Shown here: piece after piece, positions 14,038-28,376 of the stretch
How positions within the stretch are numbered: position 1 is the stretch's first letter
Layout of the letters: the number at the start of each line of letters is the position of its first letter
NCBI GenBank assembly: GCA_963678675.1
Contig: OY783196.1
Location: forward strand, 24,964,827-25,028,826
Direction of reading: 5' to 3'
Source of the DNA: Xiphydria camelus
Lineage: Eukaryota > Arthropoda > Insecta > Hymenoptera > Xiphydriidae
DNA: 64,000 nucleotides
Position numbers and translations under genes: made by a program
The notes under the pieces: generated by a model
Told to the model about the DNA's origin: nothing
The model's database searches: none
What the model saw: only the letters and a program-made list of their open reading frames with translations

Positions 14038-14184
14038 AGGCCCACTTGTTCAATGTAAGTTCAAGGCTGCAACCATGGTTCAGCTTGAACCGCCGTTCTT
14101 GGTATATTATGTGTGACACGAAATATACCAAGAACGGCGGTTCAAGCTGAACCAGCCTTGAACTTACATTGAACAAGTGGGCCT
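14038..14184. repeat. Near-perfect 147-bp hairpin
   Basis: The left arm aggcccacttgttcaatg... and the right arm ...cattgaacaagtgggcct are complementary over about 63 bp. The only break is an 8-nt insertion (gcaaccat) in the left arm. The loop is about 13 nt (around tgtgtgacacg). The high identity suggests a recent foldback element or a maintained hairpin. No target duplication was resolved. Confidence 0.85.
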
Positions 14185-14270
14185 TAGAGTCCTCATCAGC
14201 TTTCCTCATCAGGGCCCGATTATAAATAGGGTTAAATTATCAGGCCCTTATTGCAGCCCAATTTGCAGCC

Positions 14271-14350
14271 CCCACCGTGCCTTGTACTATGACCTAATTA
14301 AACACAATCTGAAAAAACCTCGGATTTCCGCCTAATGACATAAGATACTA
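14271..14350. repeat. Dispersed repeat copy, partner of 26,040-26,116
   Basis: Shares gacctaattanacacantctgaaaaaacctcgga and the following cgcctaatgacataagatact with the copy near 26 kb. No ends or duplication could be defined from two copies. Confidence 0.65.
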
Positions 14351-14688
14351 TTTCTCTCTAAGTGTAGCATTGGCGAAGGGGATGACGTTTGTAGATATAG
14401 TTGAATGTAAAACATGGAACATTATCGTAATACTACTATGATTAGCAGGACAGTCTTTAGGAATGAAATTATCTATTTTTGCTCATTTGATGAATAATCA
14501 CTAAAGTTCCAAAACATTGCAATTTTCAACGAAGAACAAAATTTATAAAGCGATTTATAATGCATTGTCTGGTACGAAGTTCTCATCAGGATCACGTCTC
14601 TTTGCCTCGTCTAAAAATTATATCTTGGACGGAAATTATCATTGAACGATTCTTCATGCTGCAAGGGATTAAAGTCCTTATATCTTAA

Positions 14689-14955
14689 CCTTTAGAGTCC
14701 GTGGGTGGTCGATAAATCGACCAGCAGTCAGGTCGGGGCCTCCGAATAGGAAATTTATTGATTTTATTTATAAATTTCACGTCTAAAAAAGTCGATTTGA
14801 ACTGAAATTTCCCCGGACTTAGGGCCGGTTTTACCAACAGGTATAAATGCGGTATAGCGCTATACTGAGAATAACCATAAGGCTTATTGCTGGTTATTCT
14901 CAGTATAGCGCTATACCGCGTTTATACCGTGTTGGTAAAACCGGCCCTTAAAAGG
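14689..14955. mobile_element. MITE with TTAA target duplication, carrying a nested insertion
   Basis: The ends CCTTTAGAGTCCG and CGGACTT(...)AAAAGG form an imperfect 13-bp inverted repeat once the nested element is removed, and TTAA flanks both sides (14,685-14,688 and 14,956-14,959). The empty site is visible in the sister arm of the 2.3-kb inverted repeat near 16,772-16,778, which goes directly from the equivalent of ggattaaagt to aagtaatatat. TTAA duplication and CC ends are typical of piggyBac-type elements. About 138 bp remains without the nested insertion, so it is a non-autonomous MITE. Confidence 0.75.
14822..14947. mobile_element. 126-bp hairpin MITE with TTA duplication, nested
   Basis: Arms of about 56 bp begin GGGCCGGTTTTACCAACA and are almost perfectly inverted (few mismatches), with a roughly 13-nt loop (taaggcttattgc). 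TTA occurs on both flanks (14,819-14,821 and 14,948-14,950). It has inserted near the right end of the TTAA-flanked MITE, so it is the youngest of three stacked events here. Confidence 0.85.
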
Positions 14956-15020
14956 TTAAGTAATATATATCGCATTGGATTTTTTAACTCTTATACCAAA
15001 GTTTCAAATAATTTACAGAA

Positions 15021-15115
15021 GAGTCGGTGGCTCAATTATTGGTAGAGTGCAAAAGCGTTCCCAGTTTCGAAGCAGCCGTCCTTAAAGAGCGCAGGTTCGA
15101 GTCCCAGTGGGGTAT
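15021..15115 (+). ncRNA. tRNA-like Pol III promoter (SINE head), left arm
   Basis: A Pol III A-box-like segment (tggctcaattattggtagag) lies at 15,028-15,047, with a good B box (GGTTCGAGTCC) at 15,094-15,104. The spacing is close to tRNA genes. I could not form a matching acceptor stem or T stem, and the A box has a 3-nt insertion relative to the other copy, so a working tRNA is unlikely. It reads as the tRNA-derived head of a SINE or of the foldback element. Confidence 0.6.
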
Positions 15116-16619
15116 GAAAATATAGGCTACCATTTTTTCATTTTTTTTTAACTTCTATAACAATATTTAATAGTTCATTGATAAGTAGAAATATTTATTT
15201 CGGTTTTTTATACGGTTATTGTACAATGCAACTGTTCTAAATAATTCGTCGGGATCCGATCATGTTTAACCCGGTGAGGTCCTTAGGAGGCGATCGCGTG
15301 ACATGCATGATCAGGTCCCAACAGGGCTACATTATCAGGACCCGATGATTGACTCGGTTACGCTACATCAGGTCCTGATGAGTACCTTGCTATCTTTTCC
15401 AGTCGGGAAGATCCACTGAATCCGCGAGAAAATACACGGAACAAAAGGTTACGTGTAGACCAAGCTTTACCCTACTCAGCGCAATACTTAATTCGTCGAT
15501 GGCCGTAACGTACGGATCTTCTTGAATCTGCGGAATCTTCTAGGTCTTCGCAGGTGCATGTCCATAGGGCTCCTTGGTGCTTCTCCTTCGAGATTGTCGG
15601 TATGAGACGATATCCGGGATGCTGGTCGACGCTTCCGGGACCTCGGTAGCGGGACGATACTCCTCGGTTAGTCTTTCGAGTCGGAATTGGTTAGCGAGAT
15701 GTCCAATGTGTGAAGTCCGACTCCAGGTCGGGAAGATCGTCGGGACTCTTGGAGTTTCCGGGGCATCCTCTGTTCCTCTACTCGTTCTGCCTCTTCTTAT
15801 CGATCGTCGAAAAGTTGGCCTCCCCTCTCGTGGATCCAATATGTAGATATCACGAATGCGTGAGATCCGACTCCAGGTCGGGAAGATCTTACAGATTTCT
15901 AGAATCCTCGGGGCATCGTCCGCTTCGAATTATCTCTCTTCTCGTCCGTTGCAATAGGTGCGGTAATCAGTAGGCGGTGCGGGGCGGTAGAGGATGGTTA
16001 CGATTTGTACATTTCCTCGACGTTTTCCCTCGTTGTCTTCTGTAGCTATTCTCGCCGGTTATCAGCAAAATGCGACATAATGCATTAGCCCTCTGATAAA
16101 TATACCCTACTACGGCTCTCCCTCGAGAGTTCTCCAGGTGCTAAGTACACTGTCTATTCGATACTATTCACGGAAATGCTCTTTATGATTTGTTTGTGAC
16201 GAAGTACGAAAATGTAACGTCACAGTGTATAGAAAAAAAATTACTGAGATAATACGTAATAATACTTCTAGCTGCATCAGTAACAGCCAGAGACTCTGCT
16301 GCAGCTGCTAGGAATATATCCGACTTGAAAAAATAGTAGAGTTCTTATCAGGACCTGATCAAGCTTAACTGAGAAAGTAATCGGGCTCTTAACAGGTAAC
16401 TCGATAGAGAGCCCCGATTGTACATGTAACGTAAATGCGGCACAGGCACCTTACCGGGTCCCTTTAAACATCATCGGATCCCGACAAATTATTTAAAACA
16501 TTTGCGTTGTACAATAACCAAATAGAGGACCGAAATAAATACTTCTACTTATCAATGAGCTGTTAAATATTGTTTTTGAAATAAAAAAATATATAAAACA
16601 GGGTAGCCTATTTTCATAC

Positions 16620-16706
16620 CCTACCGGAACTCGAACCTGCGCTCTTTAGGATGGGCTGCTTCGAAACTGGGAATGCTTTCGCACTCTACCAATTGAGCCA
16701 CCGACT
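16620..16706 (-). ncRNA. tRNA-like Pol III promoter (SINE head), right arm
   Basis: Read on the minus strand, this has an uninterrupted A box (ggctcaattggtagagtg, complement of 16,682-16,699) and a B box (GGTTCGAGTTCC, complement of 16,626-16,637). A T-run-rich tail follows (complement of about 16,565-16,600), which could end Pol III transcription. It is the inverted partner of the copy at 15,021. The acceptor and T stems again do not close, so I call it tRNA-like rather than a tRNA gene. Confidence 0.6.
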
Positions 16707-16878
16707 CTTGTGCAAATTGTTTGAATCGATGGTATACCTATGAGAGAAAAATCCAATGCGACATATATTACTTAAAATAAAGACTTTAATCCCTTGAGAA
16801 GCATGATGAGTCGTTCAATGATAATTTCCGTCTAAGATATAATTTTTAGACGAGGCAAAAGGACGTGATCCTGACGAG

Positions 16879-21290
<4,412 letters not shown>

Positions 21291-21293
21291 TTA

Positions 21294-22153
21294 GGGGAAG
21301 CTGTTGTACCTTGGAACGATTATTGAATATTTTAGTTTAACTGATGATTGGGAAAATATTTAAACGGCATTTCTCTCCTGCTGAATTAATGAGATACCTA
21401 TCTATTCAGGTACATAAGATGTAAAGGAAATTTTACAAATATTGATGCCAAGGTGTTTTCCAACGTAATTTTTATTAGCTACAAATTGTTCCAAGGTACA
21501 AAATGGTCTTGTACCATGGAACAGACCTAATGTACTTTGAAACGCAGATAATAACCAACTAAAAAATAAACTAAGTAAAATTTCAGATTATTTAACAATA
21601 TAAATTTTACCAGATATCATAAATTAACAAAAGCACTTGTAAGAAAGAACAAAACATTTCAGAAAAAGCAACTTATCAGCTATAATTCTTTTCTTTTTGG
21701 TGATAAAAAACACAAAATATGATTTTAGAAGAAATATAAAAATAAATAGCCAATCTATAGCTTCTTTAAACAAATATCGCACACGTATAACGTTCTAAGG
21801 TACAAGATGTGCCGATGTTTCAAGGTACAAGAGGGTGCAACATTACTAAAAACGGCTGCCTCCACGCCGAAGCTAAGTTTACAAAGAAAAATAACACTGT
21901 ATTTTTACTCACCATTGAACACTATTACACGCAAAATTGTTTAATAGTTTTAAAGTGACCAGTTCTCAAATTATCTGCACACGAATACGATGCTAATTAT
22001 ATAGGTACCTACTTCTTGAGGCGAAAAAACTTTCACTACTGAAGGCCAAGCAAGTGAAGATTATACCCGAATTTTGAGTTGATGGATGGCGATATTTGTC
22101 ATAAATATTAGTCGTTTCAAGGTACACTATCCTCAAGGTACAACAGTCTCCCC
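21294..22153. mobile_element. 860-bp non-autonomous DNA transposon, ends GGGGA(A/G)nCTGTTGTACCTTG
   Basis: The left end ggggaagctgttgtaccttgga is inverted at the right end as caaggtacaacagtctcccc, and TA flanks both ends (21,292-21,293 and 22,154-22,155). The word AAGGTAC or its complement recurs inside, near 21,310, 21,495, 21,800, 21,825 and 22,128, often next to gttcc or gtttc, as subterminal binding repeats might. No transposase ORF is present. The AT-rich body has no hairpin beyond the ends. The superfamily cannot be fixed from this copy. Confidence 0.75.
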
Positions 22154-22155
22154 TA

Positions 22156-23395
22156 CACTCAAGACTGCATCTATTGAATTGGAAAGAAGCATTTGATACA
22201 TAAGAGTATTGATGTGTTGCACTGATTTTTGTTTTAACTCGATTCTAACGACTTAACGGAGGACGTTCGAAATTCTACGGCCCAATTTAAAAATAGAATC
22301 ATTAGAACGTGCTCGACCTATTTAAATCGAGATTCCATTAAAATCTTTACTTGTGGGAACCCAATCTCGAACAATGGTATCGTATTGTAGATAACGAGAT
22401 AATCGTGATTGAAATAAATGCTCAATTCTGACACTAATACCTATTGTGTTATTCCAAGTTACAAATACAGCTATATCCGAGTGTAGTGATAGTCGAATCA
22501 ATGGTGTAAGGGGTATCCCTTTCATTCCACCTGTCACCATACTTGCTTCGCGCGATAAAAAGACGAACCTCTCGGATGGAACTTAGCTACGTATCTATCC
22601 AACGAGGAGACGTTATACGAGCCGAGATTCCTTCTCGAGTAAAAGTTGAAGATTCACCGTGTGCGATCGAGTAATTGAGTAATTCGCCGTGCATGCCGAG
22701 GAATTGCGATACTCTCGAAGGAATTATGCAGCAAGAATGAACGAACAGGCTGCTGGTGTGTTGCGTGAATTCCCTCGATCGGCCACATCTTTTTCAGGCA
22801 GCGAGAAATTACTCAGGGAAGCGTTTCATCGAGACAAGAAATGGTCTGTACAGACGTAGAGTCAAGACAGATTTTTTGTCAGGTCAACAACTTTTTCTAT
22901 TTTTAGCCAACAGAACTGTTCGCGTTTTTACGTTGTAATGAAATATTTGGACGGTACTTTTCCACGCTGGAATAAAACAATTGCGATTCCACAGAATATA
23001 AGGTGAGACAAAAGTTTAGAACATGTTGGGCGCCCTGTTTGTTTTCTTATTGTCTTTATTAAAAACGAAGAGGAAACTTGATAAAAAGTATGAAAAAAAA
23101 AGACATTTCATTTAGAATTGGTCTTTTGGTAGTCTTGTTTCAAATCCATTTCCATTTAACATTATATAAAGCTTCGGTCATCTCAAGAAATGAATTCTTA
23201 GTGCGGCGTTCAGGAAGTTTTCGCTAATCTTATCTCATATGGCAGTAAGAAGCAACGAACCCATACGGGGAAACTACTCAGTATATTTTACCATCTTCAG
23301 CAGTAAAAGAGCTCTAAATATTACCTTTCGATGGAGTTTGCCGATCAAATAGGAAATGTTACTGTTCTCCGATGCATTTTAGTTCTGCCGAATGT
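22156..23395. other. Non-coding tract, no gene recognised
   Basis: Mostly AT-rich, with no ORF of interest. At 23,002-23,035 the string gtgagacaaaagtttagaacatg resembles the end of a mariner-type element, but a matching second end was not found. Confidence 0.35.
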
Positions 23396-23401
23396 ATTGT
23401 A

Positions 23402-23645
23402 TATATCTAGGATGCTCGGGAAGAAGAGTACAAGTCAAAAAATGGTATTGCTCAGAAAACACCTTTATTTGTTTATATTGAGACACAAACTGTTGAAAAA
23501 ATGTATAAAATGAAAATAACACTTCTCATAAGAACCGTTAAATGCATGTAGCACACAAATATCTCTAGGAAAGTAGAAGAAAATTGTAGAAGTGTTTTGG
23601 TAGGCGACTTGACTTATACTCTTTTTCCCGCGCATCCTAGATATA
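23402..23645. mobile_element. 244-bp MITE, ends TATATCTAGGATGC
   Basis: The left arm tatatctaggatgctcggga with aagagtacaagtca and the right arm tgacttatactctt with tcccgcgcatcctagatata are inverted over about 40 bp with a few mismatches. The middle is AT-rich. The two overlapping 60-66 codon ORFs lie on the element and are not genes. Confidence 0.7.
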
Positions 23646-23704
23646 ACCGCCTGACTTGCAATCACTTTTCACGAAAGAGCACTGGGTAGTCTTTTTTTAC
23701 TGCT

Positions 23705-23726
23705 GGGGGGGGGGGGGGGGGGGGGG
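23705..23726. repeat. G22 homopolymer
   Basis: Twenty-two consecutive G residues. The exact length in an assembly is unreliable. A comparable C run lies near 25,109. Confidence 0.9.
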
Positions 23727-24082
23727 AATGGTATACATATAATTTACAATGCGGGTTGCTCCGTGTGCATCGAAGCACGTAGAAGCGCTTGCCTCAACTT
23801 GAAGTATCCCTTATACGCAGTAATTCAGTGGATTCTTGAATAAAAGTGTAATCTAGCTGTATTTCGATGGAAAAAGAAATTCGGACAAACTTAGTCTTCG
23901 AAATTTTTACAAAATTAGACGATATCTAGTTTCTTGAAACCCCCAAAGCGCTTGAAAATTTTGGGGCACTCATGGTCTCTCGAATACAGCCACCAATAAC
24001 ATTTTTGTATAACTCTGAAATTTAAAATAATCACAAACACATAAAAATACAAATACCGCGATGTAGAATTTCATTATAAATA

Positions 24083-24803
24083 CAGGGTGGGGCAGAGGAA
24101 TCTGACGAATTTCAAGTTAGTGTTTATCGCCCATTGGAGCAAATGATGGTGCAAATGTTGTGGTGGGGCGTTAGCACATTGGGTGCCATTTCAATAGCTA
24201 TGGAGCAGTGGATGGGGCAACAGCTTGCGTTCGTACTTGAAGCATATTTAAAAAATGGTGACTCGATTATTGCAACGCAGCGACTTTTTCGTAGACATTT
24301 TAATGTTCCGCGTCATGGTGCGGTTCCAAGCCGCAATACCATCAATCTCTGGGTCCAAAATTTTCGGCAGAGTGGTTCTGCATTGAAAAAAAAAGCCACC
24401 GGGTTCTGTTCGTACTGTAAGAATTCTTGAGAATATTGAAATTGTGTGAGAGCAGTAGTCCATCAAAATCCTCGCACTTCAACTCGGAGTCAAGCTAGCG
24501 CTTTACGAATTTCAAGTCACACCATCCGTAGAATTTTGCACCGGGATCTTAACTTTCATTCCTACAAAATGGCCATCGTTCAACAGTTAAGTGAAATAGA
24601 CCGTATCAAAGAGTAACAGAAAATCTTCGCGGGAGACTAGAACACTGTGTAAGAAACGAGGGAGCTCATCTTATGGAAGTTTTATTTAAAAAATAAATTG
24701 GCATTAACCTACCTTTATAATCATATATAACTCTTATAGAATATTTAAAAGGTTTGGCTATTATTTAATTTTCAAATTCGTCAGATTCCTCTGCCCCACC
24801 CTG
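24083..24803 (+). mobile_element. Truncated Tc1/mariner-like transposon, 721 bp
   Basis: The ends cagggtggggcagaggaatc and gattcctctgccccaccctg are perfect inverted repeats that continue to ctgacgaattt. TA is duplicated outside (24,081-24,082 and 24,804-24,805), the Tc1/mariner hallmark. The inside keeps only the transposase N-terminal helix-turn-helix region, and the DDE catalytic domain is missing. Full mariner-type elements are about 1.3 kb or more, so this is an internal-deletion derivative. It could be mobilised only by a relative elsewhere. Confidence 0.85.
24196..24620 (+). pseudogene. Transposase N-terminal fragment, frameshifted
   Basis: The open frame to 24,430 contains FVLEAYLKNGDSIIATQRLF and later NTINLWVQNFRQSGS, the pattern of the DUF4817-type N-terminal DNA-binding domain found with insect mariner/Tc transposases. 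After KKKATG the frame shifts. In another frame, with stops, residues such as NPRTSTRSQ and SSHTIRRILHRDLNF continue the same domain to about 24,600. Nothing after that resembles a DDE nuclease. The gene is dead both by frameshift and by truncation. Confidence 0.75.
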
Positions 24804-24805
24804 TA

Positions 24806-25980
24806 TAAAACGTACCTAATTCGCTTCGATATACTTTGTCATTATTTTTGTTCAAACTCTGCCGAAATAACCCGCCCGACCGACCCGACCCGGCCCGACC
24901 TTCGCCCGTGCACCGTAACGCAAAACACTTTCAATCCCGTGATTAATTTCAAGACGCGCGATGACGCTCTTCTCCGAAGAAGACGGAGAAAAAAGTAAAC
25001 GATAGGTACAACGTAACTGCAAGGTTTCTCCTTCGCCGACGACCCTCTCCTTACAATCAGGGTGAATGCGAGTCATCATCTCGGTCACCCATGAACCGAC
25101 GACGACGACCCCCCCCCCCCCCAGCCCTTACCGCTCGCATCTCTCGCGCGTCTCCTTCCACTCTCTCTCTCTCTCTCTCTTCCTCCTTCTCCTCTTCTTC
25201 TTCAACACCAGCAAAGCAAGAGCATCCACGAGCATCCGTGCATAATGTGCTGGCGCTGATTACAAAAAGGGGGGAGTGATTTTTAGCATGTAAATTGATG
25301 ACAAAAAAGAATAGCTCCATTCAAGAAGTTTGCCGTGACTTCGAGCAACTCTGCAGACGCGCGTACCTACGGAACTATTTACGAATAACTTTGTCGAGCG
25401 AGGAAAGGCGAGGAAGATGGAAATAAGGAATCGATGGGAAGATACACAATTCTCATTGTTTTTCGTGACAGCGTGTATATGTAATATAATGTCAATACAG
25501 CGATTCCGTGCGACGACGATGATGCTTCGTTGTTGTTATTGGTCGCGTATCCGATATATATTAAAAAACTTTTCGTTCCACGCTGTCCGGTATTTTAATT
25601 TCGGCGTAGTTCAAATTTTTCTACTGCCATAACAATATTCTACCCGAATATCTGCCGGACAACAGAGGTCTAATTGATTGGCGACAGCTCGTCGTTACTT
25701 TTAAGTTACGCGGTCGTTTTTAAAATATTTTTTCCTTACTCATGCCCATTTCGAGGCCTTTTCCAGCCTATTTTTAGACCGTAAGATGGCGTTTTTCCTA
25801 CGTGACACCGATCAGGAGTCCGCAGGGTGTCAAAAGATGCTTACAATTAGTCCGAAGTGGATCCTTTTTCCAAACTGATAAGCGCAACGTGAAATGAATC
25901 ATGCGTATACTTCTGTTTGTTTTGTTTTAAGAAATGGGCATTCGTGAGAAAAAATAGTATATGTCATTCACAGCTGAAAT
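24806..25980. other. Non-coding tract, no gene recognised
   Basis: Contains a C15-like run near 25,109, a CT-rich run near 25,160-25,200, and otherwise unremarkable sequence. Short ORFs over these repeats are low complexity. Confidence 0.4.
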
Positions 25981-25987
25981 CCTCGGA

Positions 25988-26116
25988 TTTTTAAGACTGT
26001 GTTTAGGTCGTAGCACGAGGCATGGTGAGCCTCGTCCCCTCACCATGCCTCGTGTTACGACCTAATTAGACACAGTCTGAAAAAACCTCGGATTACCGCC
26101 TAATGACATAAGATAC
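25988..26116. repeat. Inverted repeat plus copy of a dispersed family
   Basis: Sequence gactgtgtttaggtcgta-gcacgaggcatggtgag is inverted across a short loop to ctcaccatgcctcgtg-ttacgacctaattagac (26,039 onward). The right arm and its continuation to gacataagatact (26,116) match a direct copy at 14,271-14,350, including gaaaaaacctcgga and cgcctaatgacataagatact. It is therefore a dispersed repeat family, with one copy here made into a hairpin. Confidence 0.75.
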
Positions 26117-26173
26117 TAATCTTTTATGACTGTTACCTCTTGTAGCATTGATGAATGACAAGTGCGTGTAAGT

Positions 26174-26391
26174 ACACTGAGAGAAGAGTTTATTTGTAGT
26201 TAATAAGTATATACTTGTTCATGGCGAAAGAGATATTTCGTTAGGGCAAATATATGTTAATTATTAGAATGGCTCTTTCATTGAAACAGAAATAAAGTAA
26301 CGAATATTTGCTTCGCCCAAAGAAATATTTCTTTCGCCATAATCAAGTATATGTATGTATATTAAATATAAATAAACTATTTTCTCAGTGT
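26174..26391. mobile_element. About 218-bp MITE, ends ACACTGAGA
   Basis: Left acactgagagaa with gtttattt and atacttgttcatggcgaaag is matched inverted by ctttcgccataatcaagtat, aataaac and tttctcagtgt. Arms are diverged. It shares the CACTGAG terminus with the element at 27,051. Confidence 0.65.
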
Positions 26392-26562
26392 CTGTGTGCG
26401 ACTTTGAAGTTAAAGCATGAGCACTGAGACAAGGTTTACTATATTGTCATGTGATCGAATCTAAACTGGGTGTAGATCTGGTTAAGACCTAAAACTATAG
26501 AATCGCATAGGCGTTATATCTTACAAAACTTTGTAGACTTGTCCACTTCAATTGGCGTTCTC

Positions 26563-26727
26563 GTATATCGATACCTTACTTTGAAAACCTCGTAAGTTCA
26601 ATTTTTGACAAAAATGCCATTTATAGCTTACTGTATTCAGATTTTAAACCTTAACGCAGTAAGCTATTAATGGCATTTTTGTCAAAAATTGAACTTACGA
26701 GGTTTTCAAAGTAAGGTATCGATATAC
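26563..26727. repeat. 165-bp hairpin, 71-bp arms with one mismatch
   Basis: The left arm (26,563-26,633) begins gtatatcgataccttac and the right arm (26,657-26,727) ends gtaaggtatcgatatac. They are complementary over 71 bp with one mismatch, around a 23-nt loop. If transcribed on either strand it would give a long perfect double-stranded stem. It is most likely a young foldback MITE. Confidence 0.9.
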
Positions 26728-27050
26728 TTACATGATTTTTATACATATGCGACACGCAGTCTATGACTCAGTATATAGTATTCCTATGGACTGTATCCAC
26801 GCTTTGATCCTGAAAATATATTTAAGAAAAATGGAGTATTGGAAACAATCTCAGTTTCGAAATACGTTAATCAAAACCCGAAATAGATAAAAATGAGTCT
26901 ATATAAGTATGTGCTTATTTGCTATAATAATGATGTAATTCAAGATTAGCCATTTTTTGGAAGATGAGTAAAATATTTGAGTTATTATAATTTTATAAAA
27001 ATATGGTGTCAAAAAATATATATTTCTTTATTCGTATAATTTGTTAAAGT

Positions 27051-27270
27051 ACACTGAGAAAAAATGTTGTTTAATCGAAATATACAAACGTGTTTTTAGA
27101 TATCCCTTAGAGCACATTTACTCGATTCGAATGCATACCGATTTGATCCAAATAATATTCGATTAAATCAATAATATTCGTCCAATATTCGTTAATTATA
27201 CACGTCCAATCGATATTCATTCTAATCAAACCCATATTTATTTCGATCAAGTAAATGTTTCCCTCAGTAT
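27051..27270. mobile_element. About 220-bp MITE, ends ACTGAG
   Basis: acactgagaaaaaatgttg-tttaatcgaaatata at the left is matched inverted by tatttcgatcaagtaaatg-tttccctcagtat at the right. The interior repeats the word ttcgat/atcgaa. It belongs to the same end family as the element at 26,174, with lower identity. Confidence 0.6.
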
Positions 27271-27954
27271 AGCATTCTAATAGGATAAAAGTATTATAAT
27301 GGTATCACACAATCGGACTATAGTTTTATACCATTATCTAAAAAATTATCATTTAGTTACGTCATTGTTGCAATAAATGAGCGATATGTATATAAGACTT
27401 TACACTCGGCCATATGGTATAATATGTATATCATGCGTTCGATTATGGTCTCGCTTTCCAATCACACAAGTCGACATAAAACCAAGTATCGGTCCTTTTT
27501 ACCGGGATTCGTTATTCAATTGGCGACTCCGATAGAAGTGTGTCGACTTGTGTCATAAATGGAAAGCAATCTATGCGGTGTCCCTCAGATAAAATATTTC
27601 AGTGTCACCTTTTCTCGAAAAGAAAAAAATGTACCTCCGCGTAGAATCATCGTAAATTCGCGGTATACCCGGTGGCAGCTGGATCACTGCAACATTGTCG
27701 CGGCTGAAAGTATAACAGCTCGCACCCTGCGTCCCCACCTGCAGCCAGACTTCATACAATGGTTATGCAAATGAGGGTCCGATGAAACCTGCAGCCAGGG
27801 AAACGAGAGATGACGGAGAACGACCCGTCGCGACGGGTGGATGTCGAGTGAGGGTATGGCGAAAAGGTTAAAAAAAAAGTTGGAACGAATTTCAGACTGG
27901 AGGAGTCCTTTGGATATATGTATGTACGTTTATCGATGTACTTACCAAGGATTC

Positions 27955-28376
27955 ATCTAAAAATGTTGAAACTTTTATATCGTCACGAGAAAAAATTCAA
28001 GATTATTCAGATCCAAACGTAAACACTATTTATCAAATGTCCGTACACAGCTCTACGTTAATTAAATAAAAAATAATGAAGAACGCATAACGACTACGTA
28101 TCACGTTAATTAAAAAAAAACGAATTCACGACCCTGTACATGCAATAATTATATCTTAGAACGTACATCTAAAAATCTTGAAACTATATCGTCACGAGAA
28201 AAAAATCGAGATTATTCAAATCCAAATGTGAACATTATTTATCAAACGCCCACACATAACTTTACGTTAATTTCATGAAAAATAATGAAGAGCACATAAC
28301 GACTACGTGTCACATTAATTAAAAATAAACGAATTCATGACCTTGTACATGCAATAATTATATCTTAGAAGGTACA
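27955..28376. repeat. 212-bp tandem duplication, two copies
   Basis: Copy 1 starts at 27,955 and copy 2 at 28,167, both with atctaaaaat(g/c)ttgaaac. They share tatcgtcacgagaaaaa, gattattca, acgttaatt, aaaaataatgaaga, cataacgactacgt, acgaattca and the ending tgcaataattatatcttaga. Divergence is perhaps a tenth of positions. No ORF is present. Confidence 0.85.

Larger units (their letters stand above)
14582..16878. mobile_element. 2.3-kb inverted-repeat structure with tRNA-like arms
   Basis: The left arm (14,582-15,282) and right arm (16,446-16,878) are inverted copies. Shared blocks include atcaggatcacgtc, tttgcctcgtctaaaaatta, ggaaattatcattgaacga, gggattaaagt, tcgcattgga, a tRNA-like box pair, gttattgtacaa and cgtcgggatccgat. 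Subtracting a later nested insertion (267 bp plus a duplicated TTAA) from the 701-bp left arm leaves 430 bp, against 433 bp on the right. The inner 1.16 kb (15,283-16,445) is not palindromic and has an internal duplication of ccgactccaggtcgggaaga (15,718 and 15,868). No transposase was recognised. It is either a composite foldback transposon or two inverted insertions of one SINE-like family. Confidence 0.8.

Noticed and set aside
15021..15115. A true tRNA gene
   Set aside because: A and B boxes are present, but acceptor and T stems do not pair in either copy and no anticodon arm closes convincingly.
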